64,000 nucleotides of DNA from positions 1-64,000 of the forward strand of contig JABCPU010000213.1 in assembly GCA_016800925.1 (NCBI GenBank), read 5' to 3'. Below are positions 47,760 to 57,640 of this stretch, piece by piece. The first letter of the stretch is position 1, and each line of letters starts with the position of its first letter. A program made the position numbers and the translations under genes. Under the pieces are notes generated by a model, which saw only the letters and a list, made by a program, of their open reading frames with translations, was not told the origin of the DNA and did not search any database. The DNA comes from Suillus spraguei (Eukaryota > Basidiomycota > Agaricomycetes > Boletales > Suillaceae).

Positions 47760-48631
47760 CATGAATGAGAAAGGGAGTAATAAGACAACCTTACCTGGTG
47801 CTCTTGCCATGAAATCATAACATGCTGCTAAAATGTTGTGTGTGATCTTGTTGGTAGCAGGTTGAAATTTGAGGGAGTGCTTCCACTGCGTGGAGGTTAT
47901 CGGACCATTTGTGTCATTGGTGAGTGCATGCCGTGTGCGGGAAACTCCCTCTTGAATGTTGCCAAGATGTGTTTGGAACCAATCTTTGCAGCATGCAGAC
48001 CAAAAGCTGACATTCAAGCCAGATGCATTCCAAGCATTGGGCCGAGGCCACCATGAGACCACCTCCAGGCCGTCACCTAGACAGGGATTATTAGTACTGA
48101 TGGGATTGGAACTGTGGTACACTCATGGAGGTCTATGTAGTATGTTCCGCACATGAAATCAATTTCCTCCTTCGACAACCCATCATCATAGTAAGTCTGA
48201 CCACCATCCCCAACAAATAGGTCGCCAAATGGAACGGCTTCAGTGGAAACACCTTTGACGACAGATGGAAGGGGATCAAAACCGAGGCTGTGCAAAGCTA
48301 ACCACCATATGAGTCCCCCATGCAAGAACACAGCCCACACGCAGGGATGATTCATGAACTCATGACGTAGCTGCTCATAAATGACGTAATCAGCATATAG
48401 GGGATTGAAGGGGGGTCGTCTATGTCCCAATGTGTATGTACAAAGTTCAGAGAGGGGGTATCGCAAGTTAGGCGCGATGGCCATCAGCTGTAAAGTCCTG
48501 AATGCAATGCCGCTTTTCAGCAAAGCCAATGCAATTTGCATTAAGTCTGAACCCCAGTTATGGCGCAGGCACATTACAGCAGTAGCAGGATTGACAATTA
48601 AAGAATGTTTTTGTAAATAGGTTAGGGTCAT
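47760..48631 (-). pseudogene. Uncharacterised agaricomycete family member, broken
   Basis: Two overlapping minus-strand segments: 48,631-48,077 with CVWAVFLHGGLIWWLALHSL, LSKEEIDFMCGTYY and GDLFVGDGGQTYYDDGL; and 48,122-47,742 with VVSWWPRPNAWNASGLNVSF, CCKDWFQTHL and STQWKHSLKFQPATNKITHN. They are adjacent parts of a family I recall only as hypothetical proteins (SWWPRPNAWESSG...W motif). The frame changes near 48,100, and the 5' part is missing. Confidence 0.55.
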
Positions 48632-48639
48632 TTAGTAGT

Positions 48640-49190
48640 TAGGTTGACCTTCCACACTTACATTTCCGCCTATGGAACTGTTCCGAATTGTTCCCAAGGC
48701 AGACACAAGGTTGATACACTTAAATTTCCCTAACCTTTCACACTTATATTTCTGCCTACAGAACTGTTCCGAACTGTTCCCAAGGCAGACACAGGGTTGA
48801 CACACTTACATTGCCATTAGCAGACTTATTTGGCCACCCCAGAACAGGTCTGTAGGTGGACACACTTGCAAGAATAAGATTATACATTGAGTGATCACAT
48901 TTTACATTTTATTCTTCCACCTACAGAACTGTTCTGGAGGCAGCCACATAAGTGTGCCAATGGTAATGTAAGTGTGTCTGCCTTAAGAACAGTCCTGTAG
49001 GCAGAAACATAAGTGTGAAATGTGATCACTCAATGTATAATCTTATTCTTGCAAGTGTGTCCACCTACAGACCTGTTCTGGGGGCGGCCAAATAGGTGTG
49101 CCAATGCAATGCATGCAAGGCTTAGCTTGCATGTATTGCAGTTAGCACACCTATTTGGCTGCCCCCAGAACAGCTCTGTAGGCATTCAGG
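48640..49190. repeat. Tandem and nested palindromic repeats
   Basis: Two ~85-bp tandem units start at about 48,645 and 48,735 (CAGAACTGTTCCGAACTGTT, CAAGGCAGACACAGGGTTGA). Palindrome 1: 48,828-48,903 with 49,019-49,096, about 75 bp per arm and nearly perfect. Palindrome 2: about 49,060-49,119 with 49,126-49,183, with the centre GCATGCAAGGCTTAGCTTGC. The arm at 49,060-49,096 belongs to both. The shared unit is CTACAGACCTGTTCTGGGG. Confidence 0.88.
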
Positions 49191-49870
49191 AATCATCTAA
49201 ACATTTCACCTAACTCCTACACAATCTACTTGTTATTTCCTCCCTTATAATAGTACTGTAGGCAGACACAACAGTGAAGTGTCAATATCAATGTAACCAC
49301 ACCAAACTTTCCACCCTCAGAACAGTATTAGTAGGTGGCTCCTATGGCCTCTAACTAGTAATTTTCACACTTCTGTAGCTGCCTACAAATACTTAATAGT
49401 ATAATGCCCTGTAGGGGGGAGGGGGGTATCAATGTGTGAAGTAGTGAAGTAAAGTGGTGAAGTAGTGAAGTAGGGTGGTGAAATGGTGAAGTAGAGTAGT
49501 GAAGTGGTGAAGGAAGTGGTGAAGTATAGTGGTGAAGTAGTGAAGTAGAGTGGTGAAGTAGAGAAGTAGAGTGGTGAAGTAGGTGTGAAGTAGTTGTGAA
49601 GTGATGTAAAGTAGGTGTCAACTATGTGTGAAGTAATGTGAAGTAATGTGAAGTGGGTGTGAAGTAGATGTATGTGTGAAGGTGGTGAAGTAGGTATGAA
49701 GCACATGTGAGAAATACCCCCCTCCACCTATCAGATATTATATACCATGGTGCATAAGTACTGATATCAAATTCTCATTACCACCTATTGTTAAGTATTA
49801 TTGCATTGAGGCATTGCTAAATTCTAGGTGTGAAGTGGTGTGAAGTGATCTAAGAAGAAAGGGGGAATGA
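49191..49870. repeat. GTGAAGTAG simple-sequence array and flanks
   Basis: 49,435-49,720 is a run of 5-10-bp units of GTGAAGTAG, GTGGTGAAGTA and GTGTGAAGTA. Open frames on the minus strand here (S/T/H-rich) are artefacts of the array. 49,250-49,340 has decayed GTAGGCAGACACA words from the neighbouring palindromes. Confidence 0.85.
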
Positions 49871-50467
49871 GTGTGAAAGTTGTTGCTAAAGGCCACATTT
49901 TTTTGGTTAGCTCGCTTAATTTCTTGCATGACTTTTTCGAGTGCCAATTTAATACACTGTTGTCCCATTGTGATTGCGTGAATTGCATGATTTGGTCACT
50001 TGACTGCGCAGCTGGTCAAATTTGCCATGGGTTGTCTGAAGCTGGGGTAAAACCAAATTATAAGGATGCAGCTGAGGCCAGGGAGCCAAAATGAGTGTGA
50101 AGCCAAAAGTTAAGCTAAAAAGGAGTGCAAATTTGACTTTAGAAATTTAGACCAGATGACTCCAGAATGTGATCTATAAATGCCCTCATGCTTTAAACTT
50201 CATTTCCTCTCTTCTCCCACTACTGCTCTTTCTGCCATTCCTTGATATTTCTCTGAATCCTCAATGTAAAGTAGATGCACTTTTTTTTGGCTTTGCACTC
50301 CTTTTTGACTTCACACTCTCTTTTGTCTCCATAGCCCTTGGCTCCATCCTTATAATTTGGTTTGCCACCAGCTTTAGACATCCTGTGGCAAATTTAAGTC
50401 AGCACTCAAAAAGACGATATAATATTTCTAAATAAAGGTTTAGCTGAGCTAGCAAGAACTTTCACAC
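49871..50467. mobile_element. Foldback MITE-like element
   Basis: The ends are GTGTGAAAGTTGTTGCTA (49,871-49,888) and, in reverse, GTGTGAAAGTTCTTGCTA (50,450-50,467), with one mismatch. Inner arms 50,018-50,115 and about 50,290-50,395 are also inverted copies (AAATTTGCCATGGGTTGTCT against AGACATCCTGTGGCAAATTT). About 597 bp, no coding capacity. I see no clear target duplication. A half-copy lies at 61,264-61,345. Confidence 0.7.
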
Positions 50468-51300
50468 CTGTTCTCCCTCAAAATAGATGCCTTAGGTGAT
50501 AATATCATGTCAATGCATTACAAAATCACTTACAATTCAATGACACGACATAGAAATATTCTATTGTGCAGTCTGATAAAAAATGTGAATGCTGTCAAAA
50601 CAGCAGTTTCAGAACTGTGCTCCATGAAAAAATGAGACAGTTATCTTAAAAAACTAGAATTGAGGATGGTACAGTTAATGAAATGCTGCAACTCTACATG
50701 TTAGTATTGGCTGACATGAGTTGACGCACTGGCACTGGTAGCAGATGGCACAATGGGACAACAGACACATGCACATAGTGTGTAGGCTTCAAATTTTTGG
50801 TCAAAGAAACTGAAAGCTGATGTAAGTGATAAGGAGAATGTGAGTTAAGAGTGCCACTGATGACCTCAAAATTCAGACATTGATTTGAAAAACAGGCATG
50901 CCCTGGCCTAGTATAAGAGCTATCTGCTGCATCTGTATCAGACAGTGAGAAAGACAATATGAGTGATAACAACACTCACCTTGCCATCAGCAGCTTCAAG
51001 CACTGGTATGGTTCTTCATAATGTAGGAAGACAAGACTTGGACTTCTGGGCAGATGTTTTACCAATTTCTGAGCTAATGGTGGATGAGCAACTTACTTTG
51101 CATAGTTCTGATATGATACAATCAGCTGAGTTATTTCATTTGGCATCTTTAGCAGGGTAGGGTTGATAGTGGATCGTAGGTTGCGTAGGTGGATGGCTCA
51201 GTGCTTGAGACCCTAACCCTAATCTAGGGTCTAAAATTTCGGTCGGAGAGAGAGAATTTCCTTTTGTGGAAGAATTAAGGTTGACGGTGTACTGATGGAC
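50468..51300. other. Intergenic, nothing recognised
   Basis: AT-rich with short overlapping frames. A GACCCTAACCCTAATCTAGGGTC block at 51,209-51,231 is palindromic, not a telomeric array. Confidence 0.4.
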
Positions 51301-51304
51301 GTGG

Positions 51305-51810
51305 TATGCAGGGATGAGCAGCGGCTCCCTGAGGGGACCGTCCATGCACTGTGATGTCACACTAAAATTATATGCTACCTGCTCAGCAGCGGCTCCCTGA
51401 GGGGACTGTCCATGCAATGTCATATCACACGTGCAAAATTTGCTTACTGCTCAGCAACGGCTGCCTGAGGGGACTGTACATGCACTGTGATGTCACACTA
51501 AAATGATGTGCTACCTGCTCAGCAGCATCTCCCTGAGGGGACTGTCCATGCACTGTCATATCATACAAGCAAAATTTGCTTACTGCTCAGCAACGGCTCC
51601 CTGAGGGGACTGTCCATGCACTGTGATGTCACACTACAATGATTTGCTACCTGCTCAGCAGCATCTCCCTGAGGGGACTGTCCATGCACTGTTATATCAC
51701 ACAAGCAAAATTTGCTTACTGCTCAGCAACGGCTCCCTGAGGGGACCATCCATTCACTGTCATGTCACACAGTGTCATCACCTTCGGCTCCCTCAGGGGA
51801 CTGTTGATAT
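51305..51810 (+). repeat. ~68-bp tandem array on the GGCTCCCTGAGGGGAC palindrome
   Basis: The motif starts at about 51,322, 51,391, 51,459, 51,528, 51,595, 51,663 and 51,731, a spacing of 67-69 bp; an eighth, drifted copy is at 51,784. Units alternate between an ACTAAAATGATGTGCTACC type and a CAAGCAAAATTTGCTTACTG type from 51,322 to 51,731, so the true higher-order unit is a ~136-bp dimer. Confidence 0.92.
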
Positions 51811-51899
51811 ACTCACTCTTTTGTATCTCATACATTGACATCATGCTGCTACAATTTTAATTGATGTAACACATATCTATATACTTAATATAACTACTG

Positions 51900-52273
51900 T
51901 TGAGATGTAGTCTGATGAGTGTGAATGGCTCCCTGAGGGGACCAAACTCACCACTGGTTGTCCTGTGTGACACGCCCATCACGTGGAATTGCATTGCCAC
52001 CCTGTGTGACATTAGAACAATCACTGTGACAGAGAATGGCTCTCTGAGGGGCCCGCTCACATGACCAGTTGGGTATGTGATGTACACGTGATGTTGTATG
52101 TCCAAGCATTGCCACCCTGTGTGATGATCCCTGGGGCAGTAAGTGACTCGCGACAGTGAAATATTGTCTGCCTGGCATTGGGAAGACATTGTTTTGTGAG
52201 TTTGTGTGTGCAGATTGTGACAGCGTGAATGAATTTGCTGAAGCTGATGTGTAATTAATATTATGTACAACTG
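51900..52273 (+). repeat. Dispersed copies of the palindrome with GTGTGAC words
   Basis: Copies ATGGCTCCCTGAGGGGACC (about 51,925) and ATGGCTCTCTGAGGGGCCC (about 52,036), each near CCACCCTGTGTGA, which is itself repeated at about 51,998 and 52,109. No gene. Confidence 0.6.
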
Positions 52274-52695
52274 ATTAACTGATTAATCTTTCCATTCAGA
52301 AAACGGATGTTTCATGTTAGATGGTCCGAGCCTTCTGTGTCTTCGATGGGGTGGCTTCTACGTTGTGACGATCGCCTGGGCATATACTCCATATGGCTCA
52401 AAAAATGCACAATGCTTTGTGGATTGACACTTGCACAAATGGGGCAAGAGAAGTGCTGCCTCATGCCCATCTGCAGGTACCGGCTCCCTCAGGGAGCCGT
52501 AGCCAGAGGCAGGATAGCGCTACATGTGCCCCATTTGTGCAAGTGTCGATCAGCCATGCATTGTACATGTTGAGCAGTACGGAGTCTTTGCCCAGGCGAT
52601 TGTCACAATGTGTAGAAGCCACCCCATTGATGACCAGCAAGTCTCGGACCATGTAACATGAAACATCCATTATCTGAATGGACAGATTAATCAGT
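52274..52695. repeat. ~420-bp foldback with the short palindrome at its apex
   Basis: Left arm 52,274-52,481 and right arm 52,502-52,695 are inverted copies, roughly three-quarters identical by eye. Shared words are TGGATGTTTCATGTTA-type, GATGGGGTGGCTTCTAC, ATCGCCTGGGCA and ACACTTGCACAAATGGGGCA. The apex 52,482-52,501 is CGGCTCCCTCAGGGAGCCG. Both strands therefore carry an open frame of the same peptide (ID/LTxCTNGA-like); it may derive from a captured coding segment. A lone palindrome copy (GCAGCTCCCTCAGGGAGCCG) follows at about 52,741. Confidence 0.85.
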
Positions 52696-53105
52696 GACGC
52701 ATGGAGGACATAATGAGAAACACTCAGCAAATATCCAGTGCAGCAGCTCCCTCAGGGAGCCGATTAATGTCATCAGTCACAGCAAACCAGCGGGTATGAA
52801 ATGCACAAGTCGCACCTCACCCACCCACATTAGGCAATCAACAACCATGAGGGTGATCATTCATCCCCATGTAGACATCGAGCAGGGCAATCACAGCAAC
52901 CCTGAAAAAAATTAATTGTGAGGGTGATAATGAATTGTACCGCGCGTACATTATAAGTACCAACAACGGAGCTAACTCCAGACGACTGACAACCAACCAC
53001 CTGCAACAAAAACTAACAGACCAACAAATCAACAAACTGACAAGCAGTAAGTGTACTCACCCAGTAGTCGAGAAACACTAACACTGCCCGTGTTATGGAG
53101 CAGAC

Positions 53106-56100
53106 ATGAGTCACAACTTGCAAAGTGCTGTGTTTATGCTCCTCCATTCCGGCAAGGACTGTATCTTCGACGATGAGTCTGGGACTCTGGACGAGTTGTT
53201 TGGACTGACAGAGAAATTATTTGGCGAGTTGAACAAGTGGCTCACCGAAAAAGAAAGGGCGTTAATTCTTGCGATGGTCGAGGCGATTGACAAGAGGACA
53301 ACGTCAGAAGCACATTACAAGGTACTCGAAGGTAAGAGCGAGGGAGGATGGAGTGCTGGATGTACGGCCTTGAAGAAATGGTTCACGAAGCAAAAGATAA
53401 CTCGTGGCCTGTGTGATCGCATTGACGAAGTGTACACTAATTTAGGAGTGTCTCCGATGCAACTGATTAAAGAGGGACTGGAAGAAGGGGAGATATTTCC
53501 GAATATCAATGAGTCGGATCACGCCAAGGAGGACGTCATGATCGCTGTTGCTGGGGATCACGCACTGGAGTGCACACCGCGTGGTCAGTTTCATGATGCT
53601 ATAAACTCCATAAACCATCACGCATGGGAGCGTCACCGCAAATGCTTCAGGCGTGCAGAGAAGGCATTGCCCATCAAGCAACTAGCTGCGACCACAGCTG
53701 TGAAAGGTGAGTGGTGTAGTTGTTAGACAAATGGTTGGTTACTCACGAGTAGCAGAGATTGAGGATGCTGATGAGGTGACTGCAGCACAGCTGCGTCAGG
53801 CCACCAAGGCTGTCAAGACCCTCAGCATGGCAGTGGGCTGGTTCCCTGAGCAACAAGACAAAGTTGCCGAGTACGAGGAGTTTTTGAAGGAGGTCGTCAT
53901 CGTTGCGGTGGCCAAAGCCAGGAAAGTGCCGAAGGAGAAGGTGACAGTCGAGACAGACAACACACCTGGCTGTGCATAGTGCGGTCCCCTGGTGGAGCCG
54001 TTTGCTGGTTGACTCACCTTTTTGAACAGGCAAACGTGGTGCTCAGCATGCGCGCAAGGTGGAGACCGCCTCTCTCGTGGCTGCAGGTGACGTAGAGGAA
54101 ATCTGGGCGCTTTATGTTCAGCTTTTTGAAACTGAACCCGGTCAGTTAGAGGCTGTGCAAGACGAGGATGATATCGAGAACAGTGGTAAGGCTGCCTGGC
54201 TGGAAGCATCTGAGGACCTCGGCATTGATGGTTGGCACGAGATGGATAACGAGAAACTTGACCACCTCCTCCAGTTTCCTGGTGGGAAGCCTGCTCTCTT
54301 TGCCGAGTTTCGTTCGAAAACAGGTTTGTGCGCATGGAATGAGGAGTCGGCGTCGAAATTTGTCGAAGACAACGAGGACATGGAGCTGTTGTCACTCCTG
54401 TGGCATCAACGGGTGGGTGTCACCGCCATGGTCGATAAGATTTGGTCCACGACCAAGTCAGATGTCGAGGTGCCAGGCATTCTAATCGCTGACGAGGTTG
54501 GCGTGGGTAAGACAGCCCTCACAATGGGCTTCATTGCCTTTGTGATCGACGCCTTCTGGGTCCAGGAAGTTGCAGCTGGTCGAGGGCGACCCGATGGTGT
54601 GACGTCGACCATCAACATGACAAATCTTCGCCCTGCACCGATACTTGGTGAGTGTCGCATTTTGTCACGGTCCTCTCAGGGAGCTGTTGGGTGGTGAGGT
54701 GTTGTTGCTGCTGCTGCTGTTGGTATGGCTGCTGCTGCTGTTGGTATGGCTGCTGCTGCTGTTGGTATGGCTGCTGCTGCTGTTGTTGAGCAGCATGACA
54801 CGCAGCAGTCCCCTCAGGGAGCTGTTGGGTGGTGAGGTGTTGTTGCTGCTGCTGCGGCTGTTTGTGTTGCTGCTGTTGGTGTTGTTAAGCAACATAACAC
54901 AGCAGTCCCCTCAGGGAGCCGTTGGGCGGTGAGGTGGTGTTGCTGCTGCTGTTGTTGAGCAGCGTGACACACCAGTCCCCTCAGGGAGCCGTTCCGCGGT
55001 GAGGTGGTGTTGCTGCTGTTGTTGAGCAGCGTGACACAGCAGTCCCCTCAGGGAGCCGTTCTGCGGTGACGTTGTGGTGGTGGTGCTGTTGAGCAGTGTG
55101 ACATGCAGCAGTCCCCATAGAGAGCCATTGCGCGGTGGGGTGTTGTTGCTGTTGATGTTGCTGTTGATCAGTGTGACACGCAGCAGTCCCCATAGGGAGC
55201 CGTTGCGTGGTGAGGTGTTGTTGCTGCTGCTGTTGAGCAGCGTGATATGCAGCAGTCCCCTCATGGACCTGTTGCGAGATGAGGTGTTGTTGCTGCTGCT
55301 ATTGAGCAGCGTGATACACAGCAGTCCCCTCAGCAAGCCGTATATTCATACAGAACTTATGACTCACCTTGTCTGTACCCCCCACAGCTGAACGGCCATT
55401 TTTTGCTGGCCTTGATGCAATCCCCAACCTCCCCCACGTCATCATCGTCCCCAATTCACTCCACAGTCAGTGGTTCTCTGAGCTGCGTACCTTTTTCTCC
55501 CCAAAAGCTCTGGAAATTTATGACTATCCCACCGCCGAAAATGAGTTTGGAGACTTCTTCACCGGTGCATGGGCTCAGTCCTCAACCCCACTAATTCACC
55601 GCATTATATTGGTGAATCATTCAGTGAGTGTCTCATGAACATCAGCTGCAAGGACTCACTTTATGTCAGGTCATGACAACGAGCGGAAAAGTGTTCGACA
55701 CCCGCAAGGGCAGTGCAGGACGCAACAGTAATAAGGCATCGGACGACATGCGCTCGCTGAGGTTGCGCAAGCAGGCTGCCAAATGCCTGTGGGCAGGACA
55801 GAAGTTTCTCACCGTGTCAGTGGACGAGGTCCATGACATGTGGAATCTCAAAGCCCAATTTTACGCGACCCTTGAGGTCACCAAGGCATCGCACGTGAAA
55901 CTCCTGGCATCTGGCACACCATTGTATACAGGTCCGATGGTGAGTCACACACTATCGTTGTTGGGATTGTAAGACTCACTGAATAACTAACATAGGATCT
56001 TTGCAACGTGGGCCGCTTGGCTCGCATCCCCTATTTCATGGGGAAGGTGGGCGACGAGCGTGACAAGGAGCATGTCAAGCAACTGCGTGCGGCCCGTCGT

Positions 56101-57606
56101 ACCCTCACCCAGGAGGACAAGAATGATGCAGCGGCCCACACAGTTTGTTTGTTGGCAGGCAGTGCGACTAGCAATGAGGAAGAGCCGGATGCGAGGATCC
56201 ACATTTGTGAGGCAACAACGACCTGGATCACCAAGATCAAACATGGCTACAAAGGCCGTGTCATTCGACGGACTGTCAACTCAACAACATTTGACGGGAA
56301 GAAGATCAACGACACCTTGATCCCCTACAAGATGGTGATCGTGCCTGTCCAACTCAACGAGAAAGAGCTGGAGATTAATGACAGCATCATGGCTCAGATC
56401 ACGGGCTCGTGAGTGACTGTCTCCCTCAGGGGACTGACTGCTGACACACTGACTTAGCTCAATGGCTGCCACCGCTCTGGATGACACGTCCAATTTTAAC
56501 ACAGTAAGTCATCGGCTCCCTGAGAGGGCCGCACACTGACGCAAACACACTCACAGAAATTCTACTTGGATGGCCGTACCAAGGTGGCATTCCCTCACCA
56601 CCAGTCCCCTACCTACCCTGTCATGAAGTCTCTCGCTGAGTGGGACACGTTGAGGTCGACGAAAGTTGACACACTCATCATGCTATTGGCTTGGCATTTG
56701 GAAAGTGACGAGCATGTTACCTTCGACATCGACGAGGAAACCACCAAAGGTGCAGGTCCCCCCCCCTCCAACCAACTCGCCGACCCACTTCCTGCGACGC
56801 CCAATGCCAAATACATTGCCATGCTAGATCTCATGATGATGGGTACGCGCAAGATCTTGGTCTACATCGAGTTCCCGATGATGGCACCCCTGCTGCTATC
56901 ATTGCTCAAACTGCACAACATCAATGCGCTGATCATTCATGGCAGCCATGGCGCCGACGAGCAAAATGAGACTGTGTTACAATTTCACTCTGACCCCAAT
57001 GTGAGGGTTCTCATATTTTCAAGTGTTGGAGCGGTCAGACTTAATCTCACTGCAGCGACAGTCGTCGTTCTCTTCGTGAGTGTTCCATTGCTCATCAACT
57101 CACTCATTTGACTCAACTTACAACTTACAATCATATTGAACAGGATCAGTGCTGGTCGCGCATGCTGGTCAACCAAATCATTGGGCGCGCTTGGTGCCTT
57201 GGCCAGCAAAAGGAGGTCGTAGTTTATAATATGGTTTCACTGGGGACAGTCGATGTGCTAATGCTTCATCATGGGGAGGGAAAAGGCAATATGTTGAATC
57301 AATTTTTGAGTGCCAATAAAGGTACGTATGCATTCCATGCTTTTGTTAGTGCTGTTTGCTTACATGTTGGGAACAGACCTCGTCAAATCGATTAAATTGG
57401 GATTGGCTGGCCACGACCCTATTGACGACGACGATGATGACAACAATGAGGTTGAAATTGTCGGGCAACCCGCACCGACACCCGGCCCATCGAAGTCACG
57501 CAAGAAGGCCGTGCAGGGCAGCAAGAAACGGGTGACAAAGAATCTCGCTCAGACTGGTGACGCAGATGGCGATATCCTCAACTTGACTCAAATGGCACTC
57601 CATGAC

Positions 57607-57640
<34 letters not shown>

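Noticed and set aside
49355..49727. Serine/threonine/histidine-rich open frames
   Set aside because: They are translations of the GTGAAGTAG simple repeat.
51205..51235. CCCTAACCCTAA resembling a telomere repeat
   Set aside because: Only two units, forming a local palindrome with TAGGGTC; no array and no subtelomeric structure.
53707..57143. Introns of the SNF2-like gene begin GTGAGT and contain ACTCAC near their 3' end, like terminal inverted repeats of introner elements
   Set aside because: ACTCAC fits the expected CTNAC branch site at the right distance from the AG, and its complementarity to GTGAGT can arise by chance from two consensus signals. Three of eleven introns lack it.
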